Assembly (NCBI RefSeq): GCF_001039355.2
Contig: NW_019775980.1
Span: 506,316 to 570,315 of the forward strand
Direction: 5' to 3'
Source: Lingula anatina
Taxonomy: Eukaryota > Brachiopoda > Lingulata > Lingulida > Lingulidae
Length of the DNA stretch: 64,000 nucleotides
Part shown: one piece after another, positions 1-12,800 of the stretch
How positions within the stretch are numbered: position 1 is the first letter of the stretch
Layout of the letters: each line of letters begins with the position of its first letter
The notes under the pieces: model-generated
Databases searched by the model: none
Seen by the model: only the letters and a program-made list of their open reading frames with translations
Told to the model about the DNA's origin: nothing
Program-made: the position numbers and the translations under genes

Positions 1-229
1 CGTCTACATCTTGTTTCTGTGAGTCATCTTCAAAAGTGAACGTGTTAAAAATATCTAGCGCCTCCGGGCCTGCAGTGTGAAGCAAGATGGCGACTTGCGT
101 CGCGCCAGACTTTTCTCCTAATTCGCATGCATTATAGTACACCTTGAATTGCTGCTCCCATTTACGCCAGTTTGTAGCCACATTTCCACTCTGGAAATTA
201 ACGTGTGCAGGTGGTTTCAAGGTTTCCAT
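1..229 (-). CDS. Ty3/Gypsy retrotransposon gag, N-terminal part (runs off the window)
   Basis: Read on the minus strand, an open frame starts with ATG at 229-227 and stays open to base 1. It begins METLKPPAHVNF and continues with NWRKWEQQFKVYYNAC and AILLHTAGPEALDIFNTF. This is the typical start of gag in mag/SURL/K02A2.6-like Gypsy elements, which have a W-R-x-W-x-x-x-F core followed by LL-x-x-x-G-x-E-A-x-x-I-x-N-x-F. Gag forms the particle that packages the element RNA. A primer-binding-site-like sequence and a short LTR lie directly upstream (231-362), which supports an element entered at its 5' end. The rest lies outside the window. It sits antisense in an NBAS intron. Whether the full element is intact cannot be judged here. 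Confidence 0.75.
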   Translation of the reverse strand, partial: METLKPPAHVNFQSGNVATNWRKWEQQFKVYYNACELGEKSGATQVAILLHTAGPEALDIFNTFTFEDDSQKQDVD

Positions 230-235
230 TGAGAA

Positions 236-253
236 TCCCGCTTCTAGACACCA
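236..253 (-). promoter_or_regulatory. Putative tRNA primer-binding site of the Gypsy element
   Basis: The minus strand reads TGGTGTCTAGAAGCGGGA just after the LTR end and 7 bases before the gag ATG. Gypsy elements of the mag/SURL type usually carry TGGTGTCAGAAG(T/C)GGGA, complementary to the 3' end of a leucine tRNA as I recall it. This copy seems to have one extra base in the middle. Confidence 0.6.
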
Positions 254-362
254 TATAACAACTGCCTTGTTGTCAGGACACGTGTTTATTAGAATCAGCT
301 CACTGAGATACACAATGACCTCCCAGGTCAATACACACATCATATAGGTGGCGCGCTGCACA
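254..362 (-). repeat. Short 5' LTR of the Gypsy element (approximate ends)
   Basis: On the minus strand the segment starts TGTGCAGCGCGCCACC and ends just before the primer-binding site. It carries an AATAAA hexamer (285-290 on the plus strand), as expected for an LTR that holds the polyadenylation signal. Only one LTR is in the window, so its ends cannot be confirmed by comparison. The length of about 109 bp is short but known for mag-like elements. Confidence 0.5.
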
Positions 363-576
363 ATATGTGACATACATAATCACATACATACAAATGAATG
401 CACTCACTTGCTTTGTTGAATGTTGTACTTCATGGCACACTTTCAGATATTTTGTGAAAAGGGTACTGTGATTGACCTCATACCTACAGTTTACAACTTG
501 AGACGTATTATATTTTTATAATTATGTTCTTTGGTGAATAAGAAGTAAGTTCATTAGAAATATGTATGCATTCTAG

Positions 577-1700
577 TTCAGAAGATCCCACCAACCATCC
601 TCTTGCCAAACTGTGCTGTGCTATGGTGGAGTGTTGTAATCAAGAAGGTGCTGAAGCAGTGTTGCGGATATGCAGAGAGACTATAGCCATTATGCCACTT
701 AGTGTGAAGGTAGGCCAACTGAACATAGTTTTTATCAATTTAAAACTACTACCTGATTTGAAATGAATTATTTTTTTCCTGACCTGTGACATTTTTCTTA
801 GTTCTGTGAAAGAGTTGATTGGAAACTGTTCTTTTTAAAAAGGAGCTTTTCTATTTTTGAAATATAAGTACTTAAGTATTTATCTCCTTTATAGTTGTCA
901 TCAGAACTCACTGACTTGTCAAAAAATGTGACTTACATTATTATTGAACTATCAATATAAGAATTAATTTCAAAGTATTGAAAAGTGATATGAATGATGT
1001 TCAGAGTAATCAGTTAAATTGTCATGGTTCTTCAGTGTACACAGCATGTTGTGGGCCACATGTTGAACCATGGTCACTGTTTGCCAGCTGTGAAACTGTG
1101 TTTGATCACAGCATATCCAGATATGCATTCAAAAGCAGTGGAGGAACTGATTTCCAACCCACAGGTATATCTTCCTGCTTTATATATCAGTATTGTATAT
1201 AATTTTGTAAGATACATTGGACCTTTTTCTTTTTATGTTTTTTTTTCAATCTTTCTTTTTTGTTACTCTTAATCCATAAGTTGGATACAGTTATTGTTTA
1301 AATTCATTTTGTCAATAACGTGTTCTTACTTTCTGATTATGATTTTTTGTCTGTCACTGAGTCTTATTATTTACTTACAAATCTGATATAATAAGTATTT
1401 CATATCCTCCAGGTATTTGAAGATGAAGAACTTCTTAATCTTCTCCTCAAGCATAATCTTACGTCAAAAATAGTAAGTACCCCATATTATTCCCTGGTGA
1501 TAACCTACCTTCTGTCCAATCAGAACACGGAGAGTACATCACCTGATGGCATGGATGTTAAATCAGTTGCTAGGCAACTCCAGGAGGCTGGTCACATGGC
1601 AGAGGCTGGATCTCTGCTGCTAAAGTACAGAGGTACGCACTCTGCTTTGAGGACTTTTGATGCTGCTGTAGGGATTGTGAAACAATGGTTCAACAACTAA
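577..1700 (+). CDS. NBAS: NBAS subunit of the NRZ tethering complex, C-terminal exons
   Basis: NBAS belongs to the NRZ (Dsl1-like) complex, which tethers Golgi-derived COPI vesicles at the ER and also takes part in nonsense-mediated decay. Three exons join in frame: 577-709, 1036-1164 and 1413-1700, with acceptors TTCTAG, TTCAG and CCTCCAG and donors GTAGGC and GTATAT. Together they give about 182 residues of helical C-terminus, including ICRETIAIMPLSVK, HSKAVEELISNPQ, VSTPYYSLVITYLLSNQ, EAGHMAEAGSLLLKYRG and THSALRTFDAAVGIV. The G-x-H-x-ALRTF motif near the end resembles what I recall of the NBAS C-terminus. The stop is at 1698-1700. The earlier exons lie to the left of the window. The GT at 1472 looks like a donor, but coding clearly runs through it. 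The family call rests on recall, not on a search. Confidence 0.75.
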
Positions 1701-1850
1701 TTTTTCCACCTTTTGACTGACAAAATTTGAAGATAGAAGTAAAAGTCAAGCTTATGAATTCAAGCAATAGAATGTGTTGACGACGATTTCATATGTCACA
1801 TACTTTTAAGAAACTGGTCAACAAAATAAACCTAAAATATAACTTTCATG
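1701..1850 (+). other. NBAS 3' UTR with candidate poly(A) signal
   Basis: Non-coding sequence follows the NBAS stop. AATAAA at 1825-1830 is the first good polyadenylation hexamer, about 125 bp after the stop. Confidence 0.45.
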
Positions 1851-4800
1851 TTAAATCCAATGTGTTTTTCAGGAAAATTTATTTTGACCATTTCCAATTT
1901 TCGCAGAACAATTTGAATTCCGTTAATCATGGATAATGAAAATGAATAATAAATGGTGTGGTGAAAAGTGAATTTTTGTTTTTTGCCTCTCTTTCTGGCT
2001 GCAAACAGAAACTCCCCATCCTGAGAGTTCAGAAAGGCTGGCTGGTATTGGTAATCCTGATTAGTTGGAAGCAGCTGGGCCATTTTGGTATTTTCTATGG
2101 TTCATGATTTTTTTTCTGCATATACAAAGGATCAGGTGCATGATACAGTTGTGACATTCACAGTCTCTGAAACCAAAATGTCATTGATTCTAGTCAGCCC
2201 TATGCAATATAAAAGTAGGCAGTTGCTTGCTGCATTTTCATATTTAAGCAAACTTACTGGATGCTCCATAAGGGCAGTTGTGGTAAGTCAGGCTCCTATT
2301 GCTTTTAACCTCTACTGTCCTCCTCTAACACATTCTCTATGGCATTATCATCGTGTCTACTGATAGTTTATATGTAAATAATCGTGAAAATTAAGAGAAT
2401 TTGTGTAAAATTAATCTAGGGGGTTTAAATGAGTATTTTCCTGGAAAACAATTTGCACACAATTGGCCTTGATATCAGAATCAAATCCTTTCTAGGATCT
2501 TCTTATCTAGTGATGACATTTAACATTTATACCTGTGTGATTAAGGTGTTATCTAAAAATTTTGTTAATGTTTTCTTTATATACTTTTCAAAATTATTAT
2601 TTGACATTAAATGATGTGAAACAATTTCCTTTTCATTTCTTGCACTGAGAAACATTACTCTCTGCCAATACAGATTTGATGAACTATTCCAGGATTGGTA
2701 ATTATTGGCTTGGTTATTACTGGTTGATCATTATCATGGACCAAAAAGAGTGATGTGAATCGACTTACTTTTTTTTTTAATTTATCAATTTAATTTTGAT
2801 AATGGTGGCTAAATCGGGTTAAAATGCCCTTTAAATTTACCCTTGGGTTAATATTCCCATCCAACAATAGCAACCTCCCAGTCCTTTCAAAACATACTCT
2901 GTTCAGTGATAGCCCTCTGTTTTGCGGAAAACAAAGTCCAGACAAGGTACTGATTTCAACTTCTGGATTGGAACTTTTTTAATTAGAAGGATTTTTTTTT
3001 TACTTTATTTCTAACTGTCAGCCTGAAAGGCTGGGTTTGCCTTTGTAGACCTTCCCATCAAAAGTACTGATCAGGTCTACTTCGATATTATTACAGTGTC
3101 ACTCACATTACATCTGCATTGATTATGTTAGATCAAAGATAATTATTCTCAAGGACTTTCAAATTGATTGCCAACATGGAATAGGCAGGAACCTCAGCTT
3201 TGTTTACCAGACATGTAGCAGAATCTAAGTGCTATGCTCTTTTTTGATTAGCATTTGCATTATTGGTTTTATTGGATTTCCATAATAGAGACAAGTGTAA
3301 TTTCATAGAATAAGTTAAATTATATTGATATTTTCACAATCAGGCCAATAAAACTGTCAATTTATGTACATTTACATGTCTTTAGATGAAAGGTCTTGGC
3401 TAATTTGAAAGTTGAGCATGCTGATTCACTCCTGCTGCCGAGGCTGCTGTTGTAATTGATTTTACCCACAAAAGAGCATGCAGTGGATTCATTTTTGAAT
3501 ATATCAAATAGTACAAGGTCAATTTCCAATTTTAGACCCAAACCCAATTATTCCACATCACAAGAATGCTCTTTTTAATCTATTACTTTGCAATCTTTAC
3601 CTTAACACTGGTATATTGTACTTGAAGTAGCCTGGTATTGTGGATCAAATATCAATTTTACAAATCCCTCTCAAAATACAGCCCTTTTGTTCATCACATC
3701 TTTTATCTCATATCCTTTCTTGTTAGTTTGTTTCATTCTTTCATTTTTGTGTGTCTTTTCCCAAGCCAACAATTTTTTTTTCTCAAAAATCAAAAACAAA
3801 GTTAGGTTATTCTCTGTTTAACTATAGGTATTCCAGCTATGTTCCTGTATAGAAAAACACATCTTTGTATCCAGAGATTTATGACCTGTCTGCCTGTGAT
3901 CAGGGCCCCTTGTCATTTGCGGGATAAAGCTGATCAAAGTTGTCAGGTGAAAAACACTGGTTGATCGTTACATGGTGTACATGTCATTTCATTTACAGGA
4001 ACAATGGCGCTGTGGACACAGGGTTGTGGGACAATGAGGGTGGGGCATGATAGGATCAGGCAGATGGACTCGGGTTTCCAGGTGTAGAAATATATCTGGT
4101 GGTGAAACAGGAGGGCTGGAAAAACTGATCTCATAATAACAGAGGCTTATTGTCTAAGTAGTGGAAAAAACGAAAGAGATAAAATGCTTAGATCTGTTTC
4201 TTGATGTGGTAATGAAATACGTTTGTTAATTTTAGGGTGCGCTTGTATGGAAACTGAGAATGATTGAAAATTGTCTGCAGATGGTTTTCATTAAAATCCT
4301 CAAAAACGAGAGACATTATGTGCTTTTTACTTTTTATAAAATAGATTTTAGTTTTCAGTGTTGCTACAATTTCATCTTATAAAAGTATTCTAAATTTGTA
4401 TGCACTCTCTCTCTCTTCGTCCCTCTGAATTATACAACGGTCACACTTAACACAGAAAAATGGTGTGAATATATGTCCAATGTATACATTTTTATTTGCT
4501 ATAACAATAAACACACAAGGCCCATTTTCTCTCTTTGAGTTAAATAAAATCCATTATCTTTTATCAGCAGACTTCCTGGCACAATCAACAGTGCAATCAA
4601 ACCTAAATATTTCATTTTCAAAGTCTAAATTTATTGTAGGCTATTACCTGGCTGTGGCGCTATGCGTATCCACCATGCACAAAGTTATAAATAAATGGAA
4701 ATACCTGATAAAACTTTGATTTGACAGGCCATTGTGTTGTGATGTAATGGAACATGACCTCGGCATCTAAAGCTAAAACCCATTCAAGAGCAGAATATAA

Positions 4801-5469
4801 CACTATAAAGCAGCTCTATATTACACTGAAATAACAGTAACAATAAGAGCAACTTTGACAAGAGTAGATGCAGGTTGTATTGCATAATCACACGAAAATG
4901 CATAGTTTTGACTAAATTCTTATAGATGAAAGGTAGAAAATATGATACCTGGCAAACTTTTGATTGGCGTTCCCTTTAATGACAGTGTACGCATGATTAA
5001 CCCTGCAAACCTGTAATTTTGACTTGACTAGGCTATACAGTTCACCCACTAGAATGTCAAATGTTTCACTGTGATTATAGAGGGTGAAAAGATGTTACAA
5101 TATAATGTTGCAGTTAACATTTGAATGCAAAATTCATGTAGGTTTATAAGTTGTTGTTTATGATTCTGGTGCATCCAGATGCATCGTTTAATCTGCCAGT
5201 TACAGTTTCTTGTACCATCCTAAATTTCATTTACTTCCTTACTGTTATTAATTTAAATTAATATTTCTTATAAATAAAGGGTACATAGACATATTTAAAT
5301 GATGCAGGAAAAGTGCACCAAATTTGTGTGTTAAACTGTCCCCGGTTTAATTTATATCTTCCCTGGATAGGTTGTAAATTGTGAGTTTTATGAGTCTAGC
5401 TGAAATAAATGGACTGCTGATATAAAAGGAGCTGGCAATGTAAATTCTTTTACCTTCTCCTCCCTTCAG
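1851..5469. other. Intergenic or intronic sequence without a supported gene
   Basis: AT-rich sequence between NBAS and the GAS1-like exon. No exon chain could be built. A stretch at 2130-2281 ending in a good donor (GTGGTAAGT) is discussed as a finding. A roughly 45-bp segment near 2997-3045 recurs in diverged form near 6978-7020. The missing 5' exons of the GAS1-like gene may lie here, but I did not find the expected first cysteine block. Confidence 0.5.
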
Positions 5470-6085
5470 TGATTTTTANGGGGTGGGCCAGACCTGCACC
5501 CCACATTGCAAGCAGTCTCTCATATCTCTACTCTCGACGGACGATGAAGTGGGCTCCAAGTTTCTTCACTGTGATTGCAATGGCAGCCAGTTGTGCCTAG
5601 ACACTCAAGAGCGTCTGAAGGTGTGTTCCAAGGATGTGTTGTCTGCGATGGTGAGCATAAACGATGATCACACCATCCTCAATTGTTCTCTAGCTATGTG
5701 GATATGCGAAGCGGACACGGCGTGTCTCACAGCTCTAAAACATTACGGGTACCAGTGTCCTTCGCAGTGGCAAAAGAAGCAGTGCTCTTTCACCTGCAAC
5801 AATACACTGGATATACTCTATCGCCAGCAAAAAGCGAAAAAGCTTCGGAATTGTCACTGTGACAGTAATGAGCCGTACCCTGATGGGTACACTTGCCAGG
5901 AGACCAAGTATTACATTGATAAACTGTGTTTTCATCGCGAAACAGTCACTTTAGATTCCATGTACTCCATCATAGCAGAAACAACTACACCTCATACCAG
6001 TGCAGGGTGGACTTTAAAATGCCATTTTAGTGTGTTACTAGTTACTTTTTTAATACATCTTAAATGGGGGAGTAGTGTAACGTAA
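5470..6085 (+). CDS. GAS1-like GPI-anchored GDNF-receptor-family protein, 3' exon (5' part missing)
   Basis: An acceptor (CCCTTCAG) at 5462-5469 opens a frame to the stop at 6083-6085. The single N at 5479 lies inside the exon. Two cysteine modules are visible: CTPHCKQSLISLL followed by HCDCNGSQLC, then CSLAMWICEADTACLTALKHY followed by QCSFTCNNTLDILY and NCHCDSNEPYPDGYTC. This C-rich helical layout is that of the GFR-alpha/GAS1 domain. The spacing fits GAS1 best, a cell-surface co-receptor that binds Hedgehog and signals with RET. The end (residues CHFSVLLVTFLIHL) is hydrophobic after a TTTPHTSAG linker, as in a GPI-anchor signal. The signal peptide and the first C-x6-C block are not seen. 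Vertebrate GAS1 is intronless, so an upstream exon here would be a difference. The exact ortholog is unsure. Confidence 0.7.
5479..5479. other. Single-N assembly join inside the GAS1-like exon
   Basis: One N interrupts the codon TAN, nine bases after the putative acceptor. Other single Ns in the window mark contig joins, so sequence may be missing or rearranged here. If the N is C or T the codon is Tyr and the frame stays open. Confidence 0.8.
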
Positions 6086-6810
6086 ACCACTTCAGCATTG
6101 TCTTAAGTGTGAGGGTATTGTCGTATCCCAATGAAATCAATGGAAATAGCACTGAACGGATATATAGGTCAGGTGTTAAGTTTACTGGAGTTGAACTGCA
6201 GGAAATATATGAATGATTGAAACCTAAAGCTAAAGAAAAGAAAATATTTTCTACCGGGTTTGTAAATATTTGTTTAAGCCATAATGTGCACATGTCGTGT
6301 GCTAAGTTTTAGCCTGAGGACTACAAGCTTGGATGGATACAAAACAGTCCTGTGTCTGAATCCTAGAGAGAATCAGAACCGAGAGGCACATGAAAGGATA
6401 TTGTGGTATTTATGAGGACAATTGTATCCCTTTTTATCCACTAAGTGGGAATAATAATCATTTTTCTGATGGCACTGTCGAATAATGGTCCATCAGCTAT
6501 TTTCTTAATTTATGATTAGAGATTATAGATATATGTGAGACATAAAACATTAGTACTTTTCACTGCGTGGAAAATATTCAAACTGTTATGGAATTGATGG
6601 TGGGAAGGCTTAATCATATAATGGAAAGGCATGAGATGTATCTGTCATTTTTTTCTGTCATTTTTTTGTTTGTTTGTTTGTTTGTTTGGCAGAATAGAGT
6701 TTGAAATTTATTCTGCCTCAGCAACTAATTCATGGTTGTTTGAAAGTGTCTTTTTATCTTTATTTGTTGTTGACACATTTTAAATGTGTATGTTTAATAA
6801 ATGGAGGAGA
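6086..6810 (+). other. Probable 3' UTR of the GAS1-like gene
   Basis: Non-coding AT-rich sequence follows the stop. AATAAA at 6796-6801 is a plausible polyadenylation signal. A (TTTG)n run lies near 6665-6690. Confidence 0.35.
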
Positions 6811-9800
6811 TTCTGTTGAACAGAACACCTTACAACATTTTGAGGACTTCTATTTTTGAAGCTTGTGTTTGAGAGAGAGAGAGGGGTGGGGGGGGGGAGC
6901 ACAAGAAAAATGTCTACAAAATTTATTATACTTTTAGAACTTTTTCATTGCAGAGTTAACAAGGAAAAAATGGTTTACTTTACTTCTAACTGTCATCCTG
7001 AAAGGTTAGATTTGCCTTTGCTTACATCAAAATATTGGGTAATTTTGCAACACACATACAATACATTTTTATTCTGAAATTACACTTCTCATACTTGCAG
7101 AATAAAACTGCTTTGTTAGGGGCTTATCAAGGCCACTACATTAATGCATGGAGTGAAAAAAAGATGAAAATATCTGCATGTCATTGGGGAAAAGGGGGTA
7201 ACATTGGGATAATCACAAATTTGGTTTTAAAATAATGTGAAATACATGAAAAAAAAATGGTTGCTTAAAGGTGGAGTTACACATATAGGATAAGACATCT
7301 CTAGCATGTTGCCAGCTCACAAGCTGGGCTGATATCAGAGTTTTTTTTCTTCAGCTGTTAGTATAAATCAACCTCTACATTAATAATGGGCTTGCTGACT
7401 GCCTGACAAAGTACAGCTGGAATGTGCTGTGAACTACAATCTTCCATTCTTTCCAAGGTGGGGAGAACAAATAGCAAAGGAAACAACGAGCAACATGCTG
7501 AACAAGGCCCTTTTTTCTTTGTTGTGAAAGAAATGAATTTATATTTGGTTTGTTTGTGCATTGGCCCATACCATACCCGATGTTCCTCTACTAAGTAGTG
7601 TAACCAGCATGGTAATGGCCCAGATATGATTAGCCTGTTCAGCTTACTTAGCTTGTTTTAGACTGTTTGGAACATTTTATGAAAAAGATTAAACAATATT
7701 TATTTTACAGCAGTAAGTTGCGTAAAATGTATTAAATAAGATGTATAAATCTTTGGAAGAAAGCTGAAATATTGGATGTTGGTGTGGTTCATTACAGTTA
7801 TCAAGATTGATATGGTAAATGGTGAATAGTAGAAAACAGACACATATTTACTTGATGCATTATCATTTTTTCATTTTTGAAACAATACAAAGTTAATATG
7901 AAGTTTTTCCTTTAATAAATTTTAAGATTTTGTGCCTTTCTAAATGAGGCAGAGTGCTCTCAGTAGCCTTACAGCATTCGGTTTTGATAAACTCAGTTTA
8001 ACTGAACTGAAACAAACAAACAGAAAATAAATTAATGAGTAGAATAAAAAAATCTTGGAATTTTTTTCCTAAGAGAACCTGGACTCTGAACAGCAGCTTT
8101 TTTTTCTCCTGCTGCTGTGAAGTCTTTATAACATGTGCTCATACTGTGCTTAAGTATGCAAGGACTATTTGACAGGACAATAGTTGGTCCAGCTTAGTGT
8201 TTGCACAGCACAGCTGAACATCACACCTGGAACTTCTGAAAAACTCACCTGCACTGACAGGGTAGCTTTCACCTTGTAGACACCAAATTATATTTGCTGT
8301 TTCAAAGTTTTTTTTTATGGCACTACTAAAAATTGTTGATAAATAATTGTAGGGACAGTTTCTTGAAGAATTTTTCAGACTTCTTAATTTGATAAATGAA
8401 ACAAAGTTAAAAAACGAGGTGTGTAACAGTCTTATTTGTTACTCTAACTAGAATGCATATAATTCAGGAAGTATTGTTTATAATGTAATATAAGAGGTAT
8501 TGAAAATATTTCAATTGGTAAAAATCTGCCTAACTAGCTACTTTGTGTAGGTTTCGTTCTTATTGACTTCTATAGTAAATACTTGGTGGCATGGCAGTCA
8601 TTTTGGTATGTACCTGGTAACATAAATAGCTCTGCAGGTATTTTCTCACACCTGGTGAATTGATCTACTTTTCTTAATTGATAGCAACTCCCTGGATGTG
8701 ACATCACCACTTCACAGTCATTTTCCGCACCGTTGGGTTTACTTTTTCTAGGAGAAGTGCAGCCTGAATTAATGTGTGGAATAACCATGTATAAAATTTA
8801 CTATTTTTATTTCATCATTCCCCATAAATTCAGAAACTTTGATAAAGAATTGGCCACATGACTAGAAAACCTGCGCATTCCCATTGCTTTTGCGTGGACA
8901 ACTTACGTGATGAATTTGTGCACCAAGTGAACTGTTGTTGCATCTCTTATTTTTTGAGGAAAATTATGTAAACCATTAGACAATTGTTACCTTTGGAATC
9001 TGATTAACTCATAATATGACCTCAAATATTTTAAATGTTATTCATTCATCTGGGGATAATTTTTTTCTTTTCTTTCCTTCCTCAATGTTAATTTTGTCCT
9101 TATAATGACCAACTTGGAAGTCTTGGAGGACATAGGCAAAAGCAGTGGGCTGCAAATCTCTTGGAAAACAGTTCAATTTGATAACCTTATCAGTCAATCC
9201 CCAGCAGTAATTTTGTAGAAGTCAACAATGTAAGAGTGCTGCTACTCAGATTTGCCATTCCACACACATTTGCCTTCATTTTCAGGAGGTGAAAATTGAA
9301 ATAGAAATGGCATCCTGGTTTAGCCTGTCAACTCCAATTTATCCCTTCAGATTTTCCCTCTCTTCTGGGACTGTAATTTTAGCAGTCTATATTCTTAAAA
9401 ATTGTAGTAAGTGGTAAGATGGCTAAAACGGGGTTGTTGAAAATGATAAAGGCGTTTGAGTCTTATGCAAAAGTGCTCTAAATAGTATTACAAGTACTAT
9501 TCTGTTAGATAAAATTTAAATTTGCAACATTGTTTCATGAAGACATAAGTAAATGATCTTTGATAAAATTAGACTAAAACAAGGCTTAACAATTTATTCC
9601 AGTATTACATGGAAGTGTTCTTCAAAGAGAAAAAACACATCCGACAAGTTTGCATTCATTCTAACTATCAAACTGAAATAAACTGGTCAATGGGCTTCAA
9701 ACATTTAATGGTGAATTTTGGCACTTACACCTTCTTAATGAAATATTTATACTGGAAAATAAATGTGTATTTGGTCAGGAAAATTGACTTAATTGTGCAA

Positions 9801-12800
9801 CAATATGCCCCCTGGGTATCAAGAAACTAATTTTCAATGCTGCTTAAATAAGCTTAATCTTATTTGCTCTCATAAATCTGTTTTCCACTCAAAAGGGCAG
9901 AAGTCTGATAAATGCAGGCACAGGCAGTTCGAGGAGAAAGCTAAAATTTGACATATTTTAACTGATTCCAAAAACAGCTCGGAGATCAGAGAGAGTAGCT
10001 GCTACTGGTTTTAATACAACAAACACTGACTCAGCTGGTTTGGGTGAAATTCAGCGCAAAAGTTTATTCACAGACCACCTTCCATTACCAAGTTCCACAC
10101 TGGGAAGAAAATGAATAAATCAGAGCCAGAGTGCTGAGGTATTTTTCAGGGTCTAAAACGAGAGGTATGCAGCAATTCCACATGAAGGAGCTGATTTTGA
10201 ACCCTGCAAAACTTGTTAAAAATCCGAAGCCTGGTGTGCAATGCTATTCACACTGTGACTCCTATAACAAGGGATTTCCAGGGTAGTACAGGGTGCACCA
10301 TTTGGTGCAAAATATGCCTTTATCTTGATTCCCTTTCAGAGACAGCATGACTACTTTTCTCAAATATCCCTCTTTTTGATATGTTCACAATGCATGGCAG
10401 CTACCCTCTCTGTGTTCAGTGCACTGTGCCCAGAAATATGGATAATGAGGAATTTGAGCCTACTACCAGCAGACTGCGTTTCATCTGTTGAAACCCATGT
10501 CAAAAATTTCCAGCTAGTTCTTCTTCCCATGATCCCATAATAACTTCTATTTGAATAACCCAGCATGGCAGCCAGACAGCTTACATGGATGAAACTTATC
10601 CTTCTCTATATATACACTACATAGTGAGGCTGGTTCAGCATGTAGCTGCCAAAAAATATCTTCTCAGTATTATAATCTTCTCTTCTCAGACATTCTAGAT
10701 ACGGCTGGGTGGGGCAGAAATTGTTGGAGTTGATTAAGTTACAGGACTCGAATGAGAATACAAAAATAGAAACGAAAAAAGTTTAAAAAATAACAAGTCT
10801 GTTACATTGGATGTTTATTTTGAGGCAGACCTGGTGTGCATTGCCTTCTAATCATTGGGGGATATTTATAGAATCTAAAAAATGGCAACAAATTCCAGAA
10901 AATCCAAGTGAATGTGCAAAATATCGACATGAGATTTCATAGTCTCAAAATGACCCGTTTGTTAAGGGTCTCTGACTGTCCATCATGTCCTGGATGTGGG
11001 TTTTAAGTTGACATCATTAGGTTAAAGGCTATATGTTGGGGAAGTTATATTATTTCAAGGGTGTGTGAATTGCTAAATAAAAAGGACTTGTAGGTTCTAA
11101 TTCCTTACATTGACATCAATTTTGACAAAGATGTGATTTTGGTCGATGTGTCAAAGTTAGGATGGGTCAGTGTAGTTAGTGTTAATGTAGAGTTTAGTAT
11201 ATCAGTTAATAAAACAGCCTCAGAGGGGCCATGTCTTTGTGGGACATTTTTTAAATGAGTACATACATATACAGAATAATAATCAAAATGCTGAATTTCA
11301 CCTTTAAGCTTTAGCAGGGTTTATAAGATATATATATCTTTTTTCTCCAGGATACAGTGAATTTAATAAAGTAAGCCCACATTGTTTTTAATTTGAAACA
11401 TAACTCTTTCCGTATTTGTCAGACAATTCTCTTTTGTTTAGATTTCTTTCAGTCGGTTTTCATTTAAGTTATGTGCTGTATTCTATATCTGTTTGTTAAC
11501 ATTTTAAATCTAATTGTTTAATATTTTATCAGTTAAAGCTGCATATTTAAACACATTCTTGGTTGTTTTTTGTACTTTTATTTTCCATGCTGTTGTCTCA
11601 AGCTGACAGCTGTTTTCTACTGATGTACAAAGACGAGGTTGTAGTATTTTCTTCTCTATTGGCTCAGCTTTTGACCAGTTTACACTTGTTTAAATGACAC
11701 AGCTATGTTTAAAACCAGAATCAGACCAGACTGTTTAGTGTTAATGAAGAGAAAATGAACAGAGAGACTGCATTACCTCATTTCAAGTTTGGATGTTAAA
11801 ACACTGAAAGAACAATTACATGGCAAAAGCAAACTGATACAAGCCTAAAACATGAAAATTTTGCTCACTTCAGTACATAAGTTTCCTATGTAAATGTACC
11901 TTGTTAGAACTTTCAGTTGATGATCTTTCGCCTCCAGGATTCTTATCATTATCCCAACTTAAATGTCAACATATCACTGTGTACGGCAATATTGGCTCTC
12001 GGGATGAGATAGAACAATAGGACTTAGCTTTCTGAACCATATTATAGTTATTACCCCTCGCCAGAGGAATGTTCTCAACAAAAACAACTGGTCCTGGATG
12101 GGTAGGTTACAAAATTACTTTCTGTAATGTGTGCATCGGGTTTGGCAACAGACAAGGAAATTGAAAGCACACAGTGTTTGGAAAATTGCTTACACAAAGA
12201 AAAACATTATCATAAGGGTTGAACAAGAGCTGCAGTAAGGTCTGGTAGGGGTAGTGTGATAGTGTAACTGGACCTTTGCCAGTGTCAACATTGCATGGTT
12301 AGCTGCCAGTGTCATTTTAAATGTCAGGTACGTCAGGGGCTCTGTCATTTGCAGACTGACATCTGACTTTATCTTGAGACTGAACTACATGGGTTGCTTG
12401 TTCAGTCTGTTACTTCAAAAATTGGGGTGAATGAATGCACAGTCAAAACTAACAGCTTATCAGCAGTTCATTATTTTGCTGATAAAGAGCATATTAAGTA
12501 AACATTACAGATCTTCTCAATCTCTGTTCTTCCTGAACAGAATGCTGTATCACACTGAACACATCTGACAGGGTTAACTTGTTTTACTCAAGAGTGTAAT
12601 AATTGTGCGTATAAAAAGTTCTTTTAACTTTCCCTTTACTTATCTTTTTTATACATTTGGAGGTAATAGTTTCCAAAAAGTTACCCTTTTTTGTATTTTT
12701 TCTTGTATTATTTTATTGCTAGTGTTTTTTCATCGTATACTGCATTATTTCTTTTACAACAAATCAACAGCATGTTTCTGTTAAATGCAAGTCACAAACA

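Noticed and set aside
1832-2083. 83-residue minus-strand frame after NBAS
   Set aside because: No recognisable domain, no splice context, and it overlaps the probable NBAS 3' UTR.
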